NCBI RefSeq assembly: GCF_030464885.1
Contig: NZ_JALPRJ010000003.1
Span: 1 to 64,000 of the forward strand
DNA from: Caballeronia sp. SEWSISQ10-4 2
Lineage (GTDB): Bacteria > Pseudomonadota > Gammaproteobacteria > Burkholderiales > Burkholderiaceae
DNA: 64,000 nucleotides
Direction: 5' to 3'
In this document: one piece after another, positions 53,318 through 62,242 of the stretch
Layout of the letters: each line of letters starts with the position of its first letter
Numbering within the stretch: the first letter of the stretch is position 1
The notes under the pieces: generated by a model
What the model saw: the letters and a program-made list of their open reading frames with translations, nothing else
What the model was told of the DNA's origin: nothing
Database searches by the model: none
Translations under genes and position numbers: made by a program

Positions 53318-54151
53318 ATGCAACTCGCCTCTTCTTTCCATTACCGCTCCCCGGCTCTTCGTTCCAATTCGCCGCTGTCGGACGACCAGATTCGCGCCGT
53401 GGCCCCGTCCATTTTTGCCGAGGGCAAGCACGATAGCCGCTCGGAACGTTACACGTACATCCCGACCATCGACGTACTCAACGGTCTGCGCAACGAAGGC
53501 TTCCAGCCCTTCATGGTCTGCCAGACCCGCGTGCGTGATCAGGACAAGCGCGAGCATACGAAACACATGATCCGTATGCGCCCCGCCAATGAGATTACCG
53601 GCAATGACGCCAACGAAATCATCCTCCTCAACTCGCACGATGGCACGAGCAGTTATCAGATGCTCGCCGGCGTCTTCCGTTTCGTCTGCCAGAACGGCAT
53701 CGTAGCCGGGGACACCGTGGGCGAAGTACGCGTGCCGCACAAGGGCAACATCGTCCAGAACGTCATCAACGGCGCATTCGATGTGCTCGACGGCTTTGAC
53801 CTGATTCGCGAGCAGACGGCAGGCATGCAAGCCGTGACCCTCAACCGCGACGAACAGACCGCCTTTGCTCGCGCCGCGCTCACGCTGCGCTATGACCCCT
53901 CCGAAGCTGACGCACCCCCGCCCATCACTGAAAGCCAGTTGCTCGGCGTGCGCCGCTTCGAGGATCGCCGCGACGATCTCTGGACCACCTTTAATCGTGT
54001 GCAGGAGAACCTGACCAAGGGCGGATTGCACGGTCGCTCGCGGTCCGGTCGCGCGATTTCCACGCGCGCGGTCACCGGCATCGACCAGAACGTGAAACTG
54101 AACCGCGCCCTCTGGGTGCTGGCTGACGCCATGCGTCAACTCAGAACGTAA
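53318..54151 (+). CDS. DUF932 domain protein
   Basis: 277 aa from the ATG at 53318, with TGGAGA upstream. Family features are SDDQIRAVAPSIFAEGKHDS, then RYTYIPTIDVLNGLRNEGFQ and EIILLNSHDGTSSYQMLAGV, FRFVCQNGIVAGDTVGEVRV and IVQNVINGAFDVLDGFDLIR. DUF932 proteins are typical of plasmids, ICEs and phages, often next to ParB-like genes, as here (the next gene starts 132 bases downstream). Their function is not established, though a role in plasmid maintenance or recombination is often suggested. A 310-aa antisense frame across it is a shadow. Confidence 0.92.
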   Translation: MQLASSFHYRSPALRSNSPLSDDQIRAVAPSIFAEGKHDSRSERYTYIPTIDVLNGLRNEGFQPFMVCQTRVRDQDKREHTKHMIRMRPANEITGNDANEIILLNSHDGTSSYQMLAGVFRFVCQNGIVAGDTVGEVRVPHKGNIVQNVINGAFDVLDGFDLIREQTAGMQAVTLNRDEQTAFARAALTLRYDPSEADAPPPITESQLLGVRRFEDRRDDLWTTFNRVQENLTKGGLHGRSRSGRAISTRAVTGIDQNVKLNRALWVLADAMRQLRT

Positions 54152-54283
54152 GCCCGACGGGGTAGCAGCGTCTGCACCCATTCCCGACTACATCGTGAGG
54201 ATTCCTACTCGGGTCCGAGCCTCGTGGTGTTTCGCAACAAACGTGACCCGGGAAATCTTCCATTAATTTCTCTGGAATTTGTC

Positions 54284-56224
54284 ATGCAATCCGAAATCAC
54301 GACACAAGCCAATGAAGTGAGCGCCGAAACCGCCGTTATCTCGACCGACACAGCCGCCGAGGCTGCGAGCGTGCTGGAAACGGATTTCGGCAAGGAACAG
54401 CCGATCGAACACGTGCCCTACTCTCGGCTGCGCATTTCGCCGCTGAACGCACGCACCAAGCCACTCACTGGTATCGCGGGCCTAGCCGACAATATTGCAG
54501 CGAAAGGACTGCTGCAAAACCTCGTGGTCCACTTGATAAAGGGTTCGCGCAGCAAGCAGCCGAAGCTCGGCGTATGTGCCGGTCAGCGACGGCTCGCCGC
54601 GCTCGACCTGCTGTACAAGGACGGGCGCATCCCGGCCGATTATCCTGTGCCGGTGCGCATCGTCACCGAAGGCGAAGCGTTCGCGGTCAGCCTGATTGAA
54701 AACAGTCAGCGTGAAGCACTCGACGTTTTCGATCTGATTGTCTCTTTCAAACGGCTGGCTAATGAAGGCAAAAGGATCGACTACATCGCGGCGTTGTTTA
54801 CCGTCTCGCCGTTGACCGTTAAACGCCGTCTGAAGCTGGCCGATGTGTCGCCCAAGCTACTTGCGCTGCTGCGCGAGGACGACGCCATCACGCTCGACCA
54901 GTTGGCCGCACTCGCGCTCGTTGACGACCACGAAACCCAGGAAAGGCTCTGGTTCGACGCGCCCAACGAATGGCAGCGCGCGCCGCACTATCTGCGACAA
55001 GCCATCACGCGCGCCGAGATCGACGCAAGCCGTAGCCGGCTGGTGAAGTTCGTGGGGCTAGATGCCTACGAATCCGCTGGGGGCTATGTGAGACGCGACA
55101 TGTTCAGCGACGAGCAGAACGCGGGTTTCGTGGCCGACGCCGAACTGCTGCAACGGCTCGTTTCAGAAAAGCTCGACGCCGCCGCCGAGGAAGTGCGCGC
55201 GGAGGGTTTCGGTTGGATCGAAACGCGCATTGAACGCGACTACAGCGAACTGAACAGTTTCGGCAGGCTCGAACCCGTCCAGCGCGCTTATACCGCCGAC
55301 GAGCAGCGCGAGCTTGACGCGCTCAACGCGCAACGTGACGCACTGACCGCCCAGTTCGACGCCCTTGAAGAAGGCGATGAGGACGCTTACGAGGAAGTCG
55401 AACGGCTCGAAGCGGCTCTGGATACTGCGAATGCTGCCATCGAGAACTTTGCCAAACGGGCCGAAATGTGGGATGTCCAGCAGATAGCCGAGGCCGGTGC
55501 GTTCGTCATGGTCGGCCCGAACGGCGAGTTGATGATCGAGCGTGGACTCGTTCGGCCTGAAAGCAAGGCGACCCTCGAAGAACAGGGCGCGATCGTAAGC
55601 GGACTGGCAGACGAGAGCGACGGAGCGATTTCAACGGGTACGGCGGCCCCGAAGGAACGGCCCATCCATAGCGCGACACTCTGTCAGCGCCTCACGGCGC
55701 ACCGCACCGCCGCCGTGCAGGCCGAATTGACCAAGCGCCCGTCCGTTGCACTCGCGGTCCTACTGCATCGGCTCCTGCCCATTAGTTTCCCCAAGCGGTA
55801 CGGACAGGGTATCGACGCGAACAGTGTCCAACTCAACGGCAGTTGCACCCATGACAAACTCGCGAGTGCGGCGGACGATATGCCGGCGAGCGTTGCATGG
55901 GGGATCATCGACGCACAGCGTCAGCAGTGGGCGGCAACCCTGCCCACGCGTCGCGCCGATCTGTTGCCGTGGCTGATCGAACAGGATCCTGGCACGACCT
56001 TGCTCGACCTGCTTGCGTTCTGCACGGCTTCGCTGGTCGATGGCATCAGCGGCACCGAGAAGCCGCACGCGGTCAATGCCATCAGTAACGTGCTGGAACT
56101 CGACATGGCACGGTACTGGACTCCGACCCGCGCGTCATACTCGATCACGTCAGCAAGGCACGCATCATTGAGGTTGTCACCAACGCTGTCTCCCCGAAGG
56201 CCGCTGCCGATCTTCAGAAGATGA
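54284..56224 (+). CDS. Large ParB/RepB/Spo0J-family protein, C-terminus frameshifted
   Basis: 646 aa as it stands, from the ATG at 54284. The ParB N-terminal domain is clear: EHVPYSRLRISPLNARTKPL, IAGLADNIAAKGLLQNLVVH, LGVCAGQRRLAALDLLYKDG, with the box AVSLIENSQREALDVFDLIV (the family's ENxxREDL motif). It is followed by an HTH (YIAALFTVSPLTVKRRLKLA) and a long coiled coil (ELDALNAQRDALTAQFDALE). Such 650-780-aa ParB-like proteins sit beside DUF932 on Burkholderia and Xanthomonas plasmids or ICEs. After WTPTRASY at about 56140 the frame is lost: the last 27 residues are spurious, and the natural C-terminus lies in another frame up to 56583. Confidence 0.88.
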   Translation: MQSEITTQANEVSAETAVISTDTAAEAASVLETDFGKEQPIEHVPYSRLRISPLNARTKPLTGIAGLADNIAAKGLLQNLVVHLIKGSRSKQPKLGVCAGQRRLAALDLLYKDGRIPADYPVPVRIVTEGEAFAVSLIENSQREALDVFDLIVSFKRLANEGKRIDYIAALFTVSPLTVKRRLKLADVSPKLLALLREDDAITLDQLAALALVDDHETQERLWFDAPNEWQRAPHYLRQAITRAEIDASRSRLVKFVGLDAYESAGGYVRRDMFSDEQNAGFVADAELLQRLVSEKLDAAAEEVRAEGFGWIETRIERDYSELNSFGRLEPVQRAYTADEQRELDALNAQRDALTAQFDALEEGDEDAYEEVERLEAALDTANAAIENFAKRAEMWDVQQIAEAGAFVMVGPNGELMIERGLVRPESKATLEEQGAIVSGLADESDGAISTGTAAPKERPIHSATLCQRLTAHRTAAVQAELTKRPSVALAVLLHRLLPISFPKRYGQGIDANSVQLNGSCTHDKLASAADDMPASVAWGIIDAQRQQWAATLPTRRADLLPWLIEQDPGTTLLDLLAFCTASLVDGISGTEKPHAVNAISNVLELDMARYWTPTRASYSITSARHASLRLSPTLSPRRPLPIFRR

Positions 56225-56583
56225 AAAAAGGCGATGCGGCAGCCGCCGCCGAACTGCGCCTCGCACAGGTGAAGTGGCTCCCGGAAATACTCACCGATCA
56301 GGAGTTGCCCATCGTGAATTACTTCGATCCTGACGACGAGGATGAGGACCATGACGAAAGCGACGCGAGCGACGGCGACAGGGACAACGGTGATGCCGGA
56401 GGATACTCACCGAAAGACGATGACGTCGGGGATGGCACGAACGGTGTGAATGGTCCGGACGGCACGGACGGCACAGGCCCTTCTGCCGCGAACACAATCG
56501 CTGGAAACGGGAAATCCGTCCCGGCTGTCGTTGCGGCAACTCCGGCATGGCCGTTCCCTACCGCCGCAAGCGCTGAGGCATAG
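56141..56583 (+). pseudogene. Detached C-terminus of the ParB-like protein
   Basis: Read one frame over, the sequence continues as FDHVSKARIIEVVTNAVSPK, AAADLQKMKKGDAAAAAELR, LAQVKWLPEILTDQELPIVN, then a long acidic Asp/Glu/Gly tail to the stop at 56581-56583. Restoring one T in the TAC-TCGATC context (56138-56144) would give ..SYFDHVSKARII.., matching the expected ending. It is either a true single-base deletion or a sequencing error. Confidence 0.75.
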
Positions 56584-56669
56584 CAACGCATGCGGTAACA
56601 GAGCACGCTCCGTCCTTCACCGGGCGGAGCGCTGACGCGCCCATGACCCGCAAAGGCTAGGCTGCACCG

Positions 56670-57473
56670 CTAGGCCTCATGGACAGACCGGAAACCCACT
56701 TGCTTGCCTCTTCCTTGCTCAACACTTGCGCGCCACCCGCTGATTGCTCGATTTTCTCCCGCCAGCCGTCCTGCGTGGCACGCGTCACTCGACGCGTGGC
56801 TTATCACCCAGCAGCCCCCACCAATCCCCGCAATAATCGCCATCAACAGAACGGCGAGAACACCAGCCAGCAGGTTGCGCACAGTGCGCCGAAACCGTTG
56901 CTCCATCGCTTGTGCCGCCGTATCGACCTGTTGACCTGCCTCGGCCACGGCCTGCCCGAACCTCTGCACCGCCGTGTCGAACCGGTCTCGCTGGTCTCTG
57001 GCTGCAACCGAGAACGCACCGACGACCCGATTTCCGACGGTTCGCGCGATCCGGTTCGCCGCCCGCTCAGCCAAGACATTCAGCCCGGCTTCGCTGAGTG
57101 TCGCCAATGCCGCCCGATAGCGCTCCTCATGCTCGCGAATCATCGCTTCTGCAAGCTGGATCGTCGCCTTGCAGCGAGCAAGCGCGTCGCGATGCTGCGC
57201 CATGAGTGCCTCTGTCGCTTCGGCTGCCTCTGCCCGAACATCATCAAGGCTCCCCTCGCCCGCTTCACGTATGCGATCAGGCATCGCCTCATAGAGCCGC
57301 GCATAGTATTCCAGCACCGCCAGCACTGACCAGAGCGCGTCGTTATCCCGCAGATTCAGCGCATTCGACACGCGCCGCATCCGGCCAAGACTGGCCTCAT
57401 CTGGCGCCTCCCCCGTCACATCGCGAAAGAGTCGCGCGAGCGGATCGGACGGTCGTGCTCGCCTGCTATGCAT
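56670..57473 (-). CDS. Membrane-anchored coiled-coil protein at the traM position
   Basis: 267 aa. The N-terminal 60 residues are helical (DPLARLFRDVTGEAPDEASL, LNLRDNDALWSVLAVLEYYA). A coiled coil of about 110 residues (DDVRAEAAEATEALMAQHRD and EAMIREHEERYRAALATL) comes next, followed by a hydrophobic helix (NLLAGVLAVLLMAIIAGIGG) near residue 210. Its start overlaps the end of the ATPase gene by eight bases, so it is translationally coupled. In IncP plasmids traK-traL-traM have the same order, and this product takes the TraM place. Homology to TraM is not visible, so the name is not assigned. Confidence 0.75.
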   Translation of the reverse strand: MHSRRARPSDPLARLFRDVTGEAPDEASLGRMRRVSNALNLRDNDALWSVLAVLEYYARLYEAMPDRIREAGEGSLDDVRAEAAEATEALMAQHRDALARCKATIQLAEAMIREHEERYRAALATLSEAGLNVLAERAANRIARTVGNRVVGAFSVAARDQRDRFDTAVQRFGQAVAEAGQQVDTAAQAMEQRFRRTVRNLLAGVLAVLLMAIIAGIGGGCWVISHASSDACHAGRLAGENRAISGWRASVEQGRGKQVGFRSVHEA

Positions 57474-58158
57474 CGGAAATCACCCCGGCGAACATCGTGT
57501 CGTACAGCGCACGCCAGCGCAATAGTTCCGCACGCTGTCCAATGGGCAACGTCTCAGCCGCCTTGCTAATCGACAACCGCTGGCTTCGAAGATCGTCCGA
57601 TACCCGATCCGCGAGGTCGGGGAAATCCAGCGACTTGCCCTTCGCTTCAACGCTCTTGCGCACGTTCGAATCCTTGTACAGCGTGAACTTGTCCGCCGTG
57701 CCAAAGTAGCCATTGCGCACGACATGCGTAGTCGCATTGGGAAAGGTCGTGCCGAATTCGCGCAGCAGTTCCAGACTGTCGCGCTGCCGGTTGATGACCC
57801 AGAACACGACCAGCCGCCGGGATAGCTCTTCCAGCGTACTGGCAAGCATCGCGCCATACCGCGCGACCCCTGCCTGGTTGCGCGCCGCTGTATTGATGAT
57901 CACCACCGCATCGCGATGCGTGTCGCAGAAGTTCACCAGCCCGATCCAGCCATCGGCCTCATCGAGATCGAACGCCGCGCATTCGATCTCGTCGTGAACC
58001 GCCTTCATCACATCCGGATTCGACGTGTCGGTTTCCATCAGCACGATATTGGCATCGCGCCGTTGCAAGTGATCAACCAGCGCCAGCGCGACCATGCTTT
58101 TACCCACGCCGCCCTTACTGCCGCCAACGATATAAATGGGATTGATTGTCGTATCCAT
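57466..58158 (-). CDS. ParA/TraL-like P-loop ATPase
   Basis: 230 aa. The deviant Walker A is IVGGSKGGVGKSMVALALVD (residues 10-29), with Lys at the start of the loop as in ParA/MinD proteins. IVLMETDTSNPDVMKAVHDE and DAVVIINTAARNQAG supply the switch segments. The wording (METDTSNPDV) is that of the TraL/StbB/MobD ATPases of conjugative and mobilisable plasmids. It lies between a TraK-like gene (83 bases upstream) and a coiled-coil membrane protein. It probably helps plasmid transfer or stability. The family is sure; the exact role is inferred from the context. Confidence 0.88.
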   Translation of the reverse strand: MDTTINPIYIVGGSKGGVGKSMVALALVDHLQRRDANIVLMETDTSNPDVMKAVHDEIECAAFDLDEADGWIGLVNFCDTHRDAVVIINTAARNQAGVARYGAMLASTLEELSRRLVVFWVINRQRDSLELLREFGTTFPNATTHVVRNGYFGTADKFTLYKDSNVRKSVEAKGKSLDFPDLADRVSDDLRSQRLSISKAAETLPIGQRAELLRWRALYDTMFAGVISDA

Positions 58159-58241
58159 CGCCTTCCTCTACAGATCGTCGGTATCAGGTTTGATCGCGAA
58201 TGAGAGCGGCGCCTGTACCGGCATGGGGTTCGGTTTGACTT

Positions 58242-58631
58242 CTATTTTTCCCCATGTTGTCGCACGTCGCTGCGCACGTTGTCTGCGCGTAACGCGCCGT
58301 TTTGCACTGAGGATTGTCCGTGCTTCTGTACTGAAGTTGACCGCGACGACCCGGTTTTAGGTGCTGGTCGCGGCTTCGTTCCCTTACTCGATTCACGCAG
58401 GGCAAGCTTCAACGTGCCCGCACTGATGTCGACACCCGCTCGCTTCGCATGTTCGGCGATCTGCCCCAGCGTATAACCCTTGTTCTGCGCCGTGCGGATA
58501 TGGCTTTTGACCTCCTTCATCGCCTCGCGCACCGTCATCCCGCGTTCACTTGCCGGTTTATCAGGAAGCGCGTCGAGACCGCGCACGAACTCATCCCATT
58601 GCGATCTCGTAAAGACTTTCACAACAGGCAT
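58242..58631 (-). CDS. TraK/MobC-like oriT-binding protein
   Basis: 129 aa from the ATG at 58631. A basic helical N-terminus (VVKVFTRSQWDEFVRGLDAL) is followed by MTVREAMKEVKSHIRTAQNK, GYTLGQIAEHAKRAGVDISA and GTLKLALRESS. The last block is the HTH-like GYTLxxIxxxLxxxGxxxSxxTL pattern of TraK and related relaxosome accessory proteins. The last 45 residues are Lys/Ser/Arg-rich and disordered. In RP4 traK lies beside oriT; an RP4-like nic core is found about 710 bases upstream here. Confidence 0.72.
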   Translation of the reverse strand: MPVVKVFTRSQWDEFVRGLDALPDKPASERGMTVREAMKEVKSHIRTAQNKGYTLGQIAEHAKRAGVDISAGTLKLALRESSKGTKPRPAPKTGSSRSTSVQKHGQSSVQNGALRADNVRSDVRQHGEK

Positions 58632-60263
58632 TGTTAACCTCCGCCACACCGCTTGTGACGATCTTGCTAACCCGCGAGGCAAACGTCAACCACCTGTTTT
58701 TAGCCACAAAGATCTTCCCGGAACACCACGGACCACACTGGACATTGTCGGAACAACACACTTTTTTTGACCTGTCGTATGTCCGCAACGATGTGCGATC
58801 TGCTTTTGTTATCGACCAGCATCACGCACAGGATGTGTCCAGGTTCGCATCGTATGCGCCGGGGATTCAAAGCGACCGACCTTCGATGTTTTCGCGAAGC
58901 AACGTCGTTACCTCGGCCGTTGTTTCCGACTGCACGGGTTCTGTCTCGCCATCATGCGCCGTCCGTGTTGAGTGACTTGCGATGCCCTTCCGCGCTCGGT
59001 TGCTATTTATCCAGCGGACGTTTTTTCTCTCGCGCATCTGCTTCTTTGTTATCCAGTGTTTGTTATTTTTGCGTTGCCGAGGACGTCTCCTCTGTTTACC
59101 CGCGACGCATCTTTTTGTTGTCCGTCGCGCATCTGCGCAGGATTCACTGTGCGCATTAGGTGCGATCTTTTGTTGTCCGGCATAGGTCATGCATCCCTCG
59201 CGTTTGCGCTGGGTCGATGCCGTTTATTGACCGCGCGTGAATAACCGTTTGCTTGCCGTAGATACGTAACTTGCCTGAAAGCGCGATTTTGCTGACCCAG
59301 GTTCATCTCACGGAGCTGTAAACGACACCGAAACTAAGGTATTGCAGGATAGGCTACCGCCGGTTTTGGGCACCATGTCATGGTGACCGCCTCGCATACG
59401 GTGTTGGCTTACCGCGAAGACACATCGTTAACACCGCCGGATCAAGGGAGAGCTAGACCGGCGCGAGCGAGTTGTCGGCCGGATGTCGCGATTGCTCGAA
59501 GTGAGCTTCTCCCTCCTTGGTGAGCACCCACCGAATCGTAAGCTATGAGAGGTCGTGCGAGCCTACGATTCGTACAAGATCAAACAGACGTGTCGGCCGA
59601 CTTCGGCCACTACGGTCCGCTATCTATTCGCATCTCCGCTGTGTTTGAGACCGTCGTCCTTCTCGATCGCTGTGGTCTGAGCCATGTGCACTTTGAAGGC
59701 AGCTTCCTATAGCCCGTCAACAAGTCAGCACCGGTAGTACGTGGATTCCACCACGACACCCGCCAGTTCATCTCGCCAGGGGGCTACGAACGCAAGAGTC
59801 TTCCCTAGGTCGTTGGGCAGGCGCCTCTCAGCTACCAGCCGTTCCGTTCCGTTTCGTCAATCACACTCATCACGCTGTTGTTGTCCTCTCGTCGATCGAT
59901 GTCTTCCTGGATAGGCAACAACCCGCATGTCGGGTGACTTTTTCAACACAATCCGGTCTTTGCGGTCATTCATGCCTTCGAGCTTGAGAACATTTCCAAT
60001 GACCGTTATCGTGTGCTGACGAATCAGCCGGGGCATACAAGCGCTGAGTTACGTCGCAGAGCGAAGACTGCCGTATCTTTACAGGTAGCCTGCGACCGAA
60101 TTAGCAAAGACTGCCAAACAAGGAGTGGAACTTACACTCGCTCATCGTGTGCCGCTCCGACGGTCACCGATCCCGCCGTGCCGGCCCCGAAATCCCATTC
60201 GGGCTGTCACGACGTCCGCCCGGCAAGCGGTATCGTGCAAGTTCGTCATGCGTTTAGCTCACT
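58632..60263. other. 1.6-kb non-coding region, probable transfer origin and decayed DNA
   Basis: No convincing gene. 58690-59240 is AT-richer and T-rich on the plus strand (ACACTTTTTTTGACC, TTTTTTCTCTCGC), as is common for transfer origins. From 59450 to 60200 the text looks like decayed coding sequence with many stops. A weak hairpin ACCCG/CGGGT followed by GACTTTTT lies at about 59929-59944. Confidence 0.45.
59344..59353 (-). other. Candidate nic core of an IncP-like oriT
   Basis: On the minus strand the sequence reads CCTATCCTGC, identical to the core around nic in RP4 (TATCCTG|C). It lies about 710 bases upstream of the TraK-like gene. Close by, a perfect 7-bp palindrome CACCATG-T-CATGGTG (59371-59385) could be a protein-binding site. 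No relaxase gene is in the window. Confidence 0.5.
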
Positions 60264-61436
60264 TTAGAACTTGTGCCGAAAAGCAACACGAACGAGGACC
60301 TGATGGTTGTTCGACGAGTCACCCTCATTCGTGAAATCGGCCACCGCAGGCGCGCCGGTCGATGACGTTCCTGATGCCCTTTGCCAGCCCGCTGCAAGAT
60401 AGACGTCGGTGCGTTTGGACAAGAGATAGTCACCCATGAGCACGACCTGGTGGTAGTGCTGATTTCCCACGGTCGACCCGCTCGCGGTCTGGACGCCCTT
60501 GCCCACCAAATAGTCGTAGCCGGCGCTGAAAATCAGGAAAGAGCAAAACGTGTATTGTGCTTCAACATCGACGTCATTGAATCGCGCCGTGCTGCCCGAC
60601 AATGTCCCACCGAGGTTGGAGTACTGGATGTTCGAAGCCGATGCCATCAGGGTAACCGGGCCAATCGCGTAGCTACCGGCTACGACGATCACCTGGTAAG
60701 CCGACGCACTTGCATATCCCTTGTTAAGTGATTGGGCGAGCTGGGATGACCCATTTGCATTGTCGGTAAAAAAGCCCGAGCCCGCCGTTGCCGAACTCGG
60801 ATTCTTGAAATATTCGAATGCCGCGTCAAGCCTGAGTGGCCCGTTCGCATATCCTGCGCCCAACGAATACCCGCTGTTGGCGGTCGTATTTCCAACCACG
60901 CCGCCAACGCTGTATTCGCCGCCAAATGAGAAACCGTCATAGCTCGGGCTCATATAGCGCACCGCGTTATTCGCCCGTACGGAATCGGCCGTGTTATCGA
61001 GATCGCCCGGATGCGCAAAGATAACGGTACCGATTCCTACAGCCGTCAACGGTTCGGGAAAGTAAAACACCATATCGTACTGGCGCCCGAACGTGAGGCT
61101 CCCAAACCGGTCGCTGCTCAGTCCGGCGAATGCCTGACGGCCAAACTCCGTGCCGCCCTGACCAAACGAGCCGTTATTCAGATTGATCCCCGACTCAAGC
61201 GTAAATATCGCATGCACCCCGCCGCCCAGATCTTCGCTACCGTTGAATCCCCAGCGGCTCCCGTTGATACCGCCCAACGAGTCCATGAAGACGCGCTTTC
61301 CGCCGCCAACGTTGCTCTGATACATGACACCTTCGTCGAGGATGCCGTACAGCATGACCGCACTTTGCGCATGGGCGGCAGAAGCAAACGCACCGAGGGC
61401 TGCACAGCACAGCAGCGACCTTTTCGTCTTCTCCAT
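60264..61436 (-). CDS. Gram-negative porin (OmpC/general porin family)
   Basis: 390 aa. The signal peptide is MEKTKRSLLCCAALGAFASA with AHA cleavage. The mature protein starts QSAVMLYGILDEGVMYQSNV, as usual in Burkholderia porins, and ends VRVAFRHKF with the C-terminal Phe needed for outer-membrane insertion. GGINGSRWGFNGSEDLGGG and SLTFGRQYDMVFYF are family blocks. It forms trimeric beta-barrels for small solutes. It is a single gene; the promoter presumably lies in 61437-61700. Regulation is not visible. Confidence 0.93.
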   Translation of the reverse strand: MEKTKRSLLCCAALGAFASAAHAQSAVMLYGILDEGVMYQSNVGGGKRVFMDSLGGINGSRWGFNGSEDLGGGVHAIFTLESGINLNNGSFGQGGTEFGRQAFAGLSSDRFGSLTFGRQYDMVFYFPEPLTAVGIGTVIFAHPGDLDNTADSVRANNAVRYMSPSYDGFSFGGEYSVGGVVGNTTANSGYSLGAGYANGPLRLDAAFEYFKNPSSATAGSGFFTDNANGSSQLAQSLNKGYASASAYQVIVVAGSYAIGPVTLMASASNIQYSNLGGTLSGSTARFNDVDVEAQYTFCSFLIFSAGYDYLVGKGVQTASGSTVGNQHYHQVVLMGDYLLSKRTDVYLAAGWQRASGTSSTGAPAVADFTNEGDSSNNHQVLVRVAFRHKF

Positions 61437-61723
61437 AATATATCGTCATCCTAAGTAATCATATTGTTTTAAACCTGATCGCAATCGTCCCAAGAAACGG
61501 GACACGTCAAAACCGCGGATCATCCCAGCGTGAGCCGGCCACGCGAATATTCGCCTTAACTCCATAAACGGGGCTGCCAGCCAGCGGCGATCGTCTGCCC
61601 GAATTCAGTGCTGATCGTCAATGTCTACAACATCATGCGACTTCTTGCCGGCCCGATTTTCTCTTCTCCATCAACCCCTCCAGTCATTTGTGATGCCGGA
61701 CCTTTCGCAACGCCTGATCGCTG

Positions 61724-62098
61724 TCAGATCCAATTCGCAATCACTGCGAGGTGGTCCGACACCGATGCCGGCGACGGCGGTGACTCTGTTACAAGCGAGT
61801 CAAGGGTGGCGATAGCAAGGGCTGCGACAACGAGCCACACCCAGGAAAGCCCGAAATACTCCCGAACAAGCTTGACGTAACTGCGACCGGTAAACACGCT
61901 GAGCCGCACCGTCAACTGTTGCACCATGTAAAACAGCGGAATCAGAAACAGTCATAGCAGCAAACGGTAGCTCCATTGTGTCCCAGCCTGTGCGGCCGTC
62001 ACCACGTTGCCCGCGTCCGTGTCCGCTAGCATGACGTGGAGGCCCGGGTCCCATGCGGAGATGAATTGCAAGCCGACCGCGAGCCAGTTTTCCCTCAT
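61724..62098 (-). pseudogene. Nramp-type metal transporter remnant
   Basis: The frame reads WLAVGLQFISAWDPGLHVML, ADTDAGNVVTAAQAGTQWSY, then RLLL and TGA, LFLIPLFYMVQQLTVRLSVF, and REYFGLSWVWLVVAALAIAT up to SLVTES. This is the N-terminal third of an Nramp-family transporter, with the ADTDAGNVV metal-binding variant of the DPGN motif. It has an in-frame TGA, followed by a shift (VTAVAGIG in another frame) and loss of the rest. The stretch to 61437 has no other gene. Confidence 0.75.
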
Positions 62099-62242
62099 AC
62101 ACCATTGGCCATTGTCGTGCGTTCCGACGCGTCTCAAGCATTTGCCCCCGGTTCGGATTGCCGCGCTCACGACCGAACGCCGCAACAACGTGGAGGAAGT
62201 TTGCGGGTTGCCGCTCCTATCGACATACTTATTTGGCATGGA

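Noticed and set aside
53249..54181. 310-codon minus-strand frame over the DUF932 gene
   Set aside because: Antisense shadow; the plus-strand product is a recognised family with a ribosome site.
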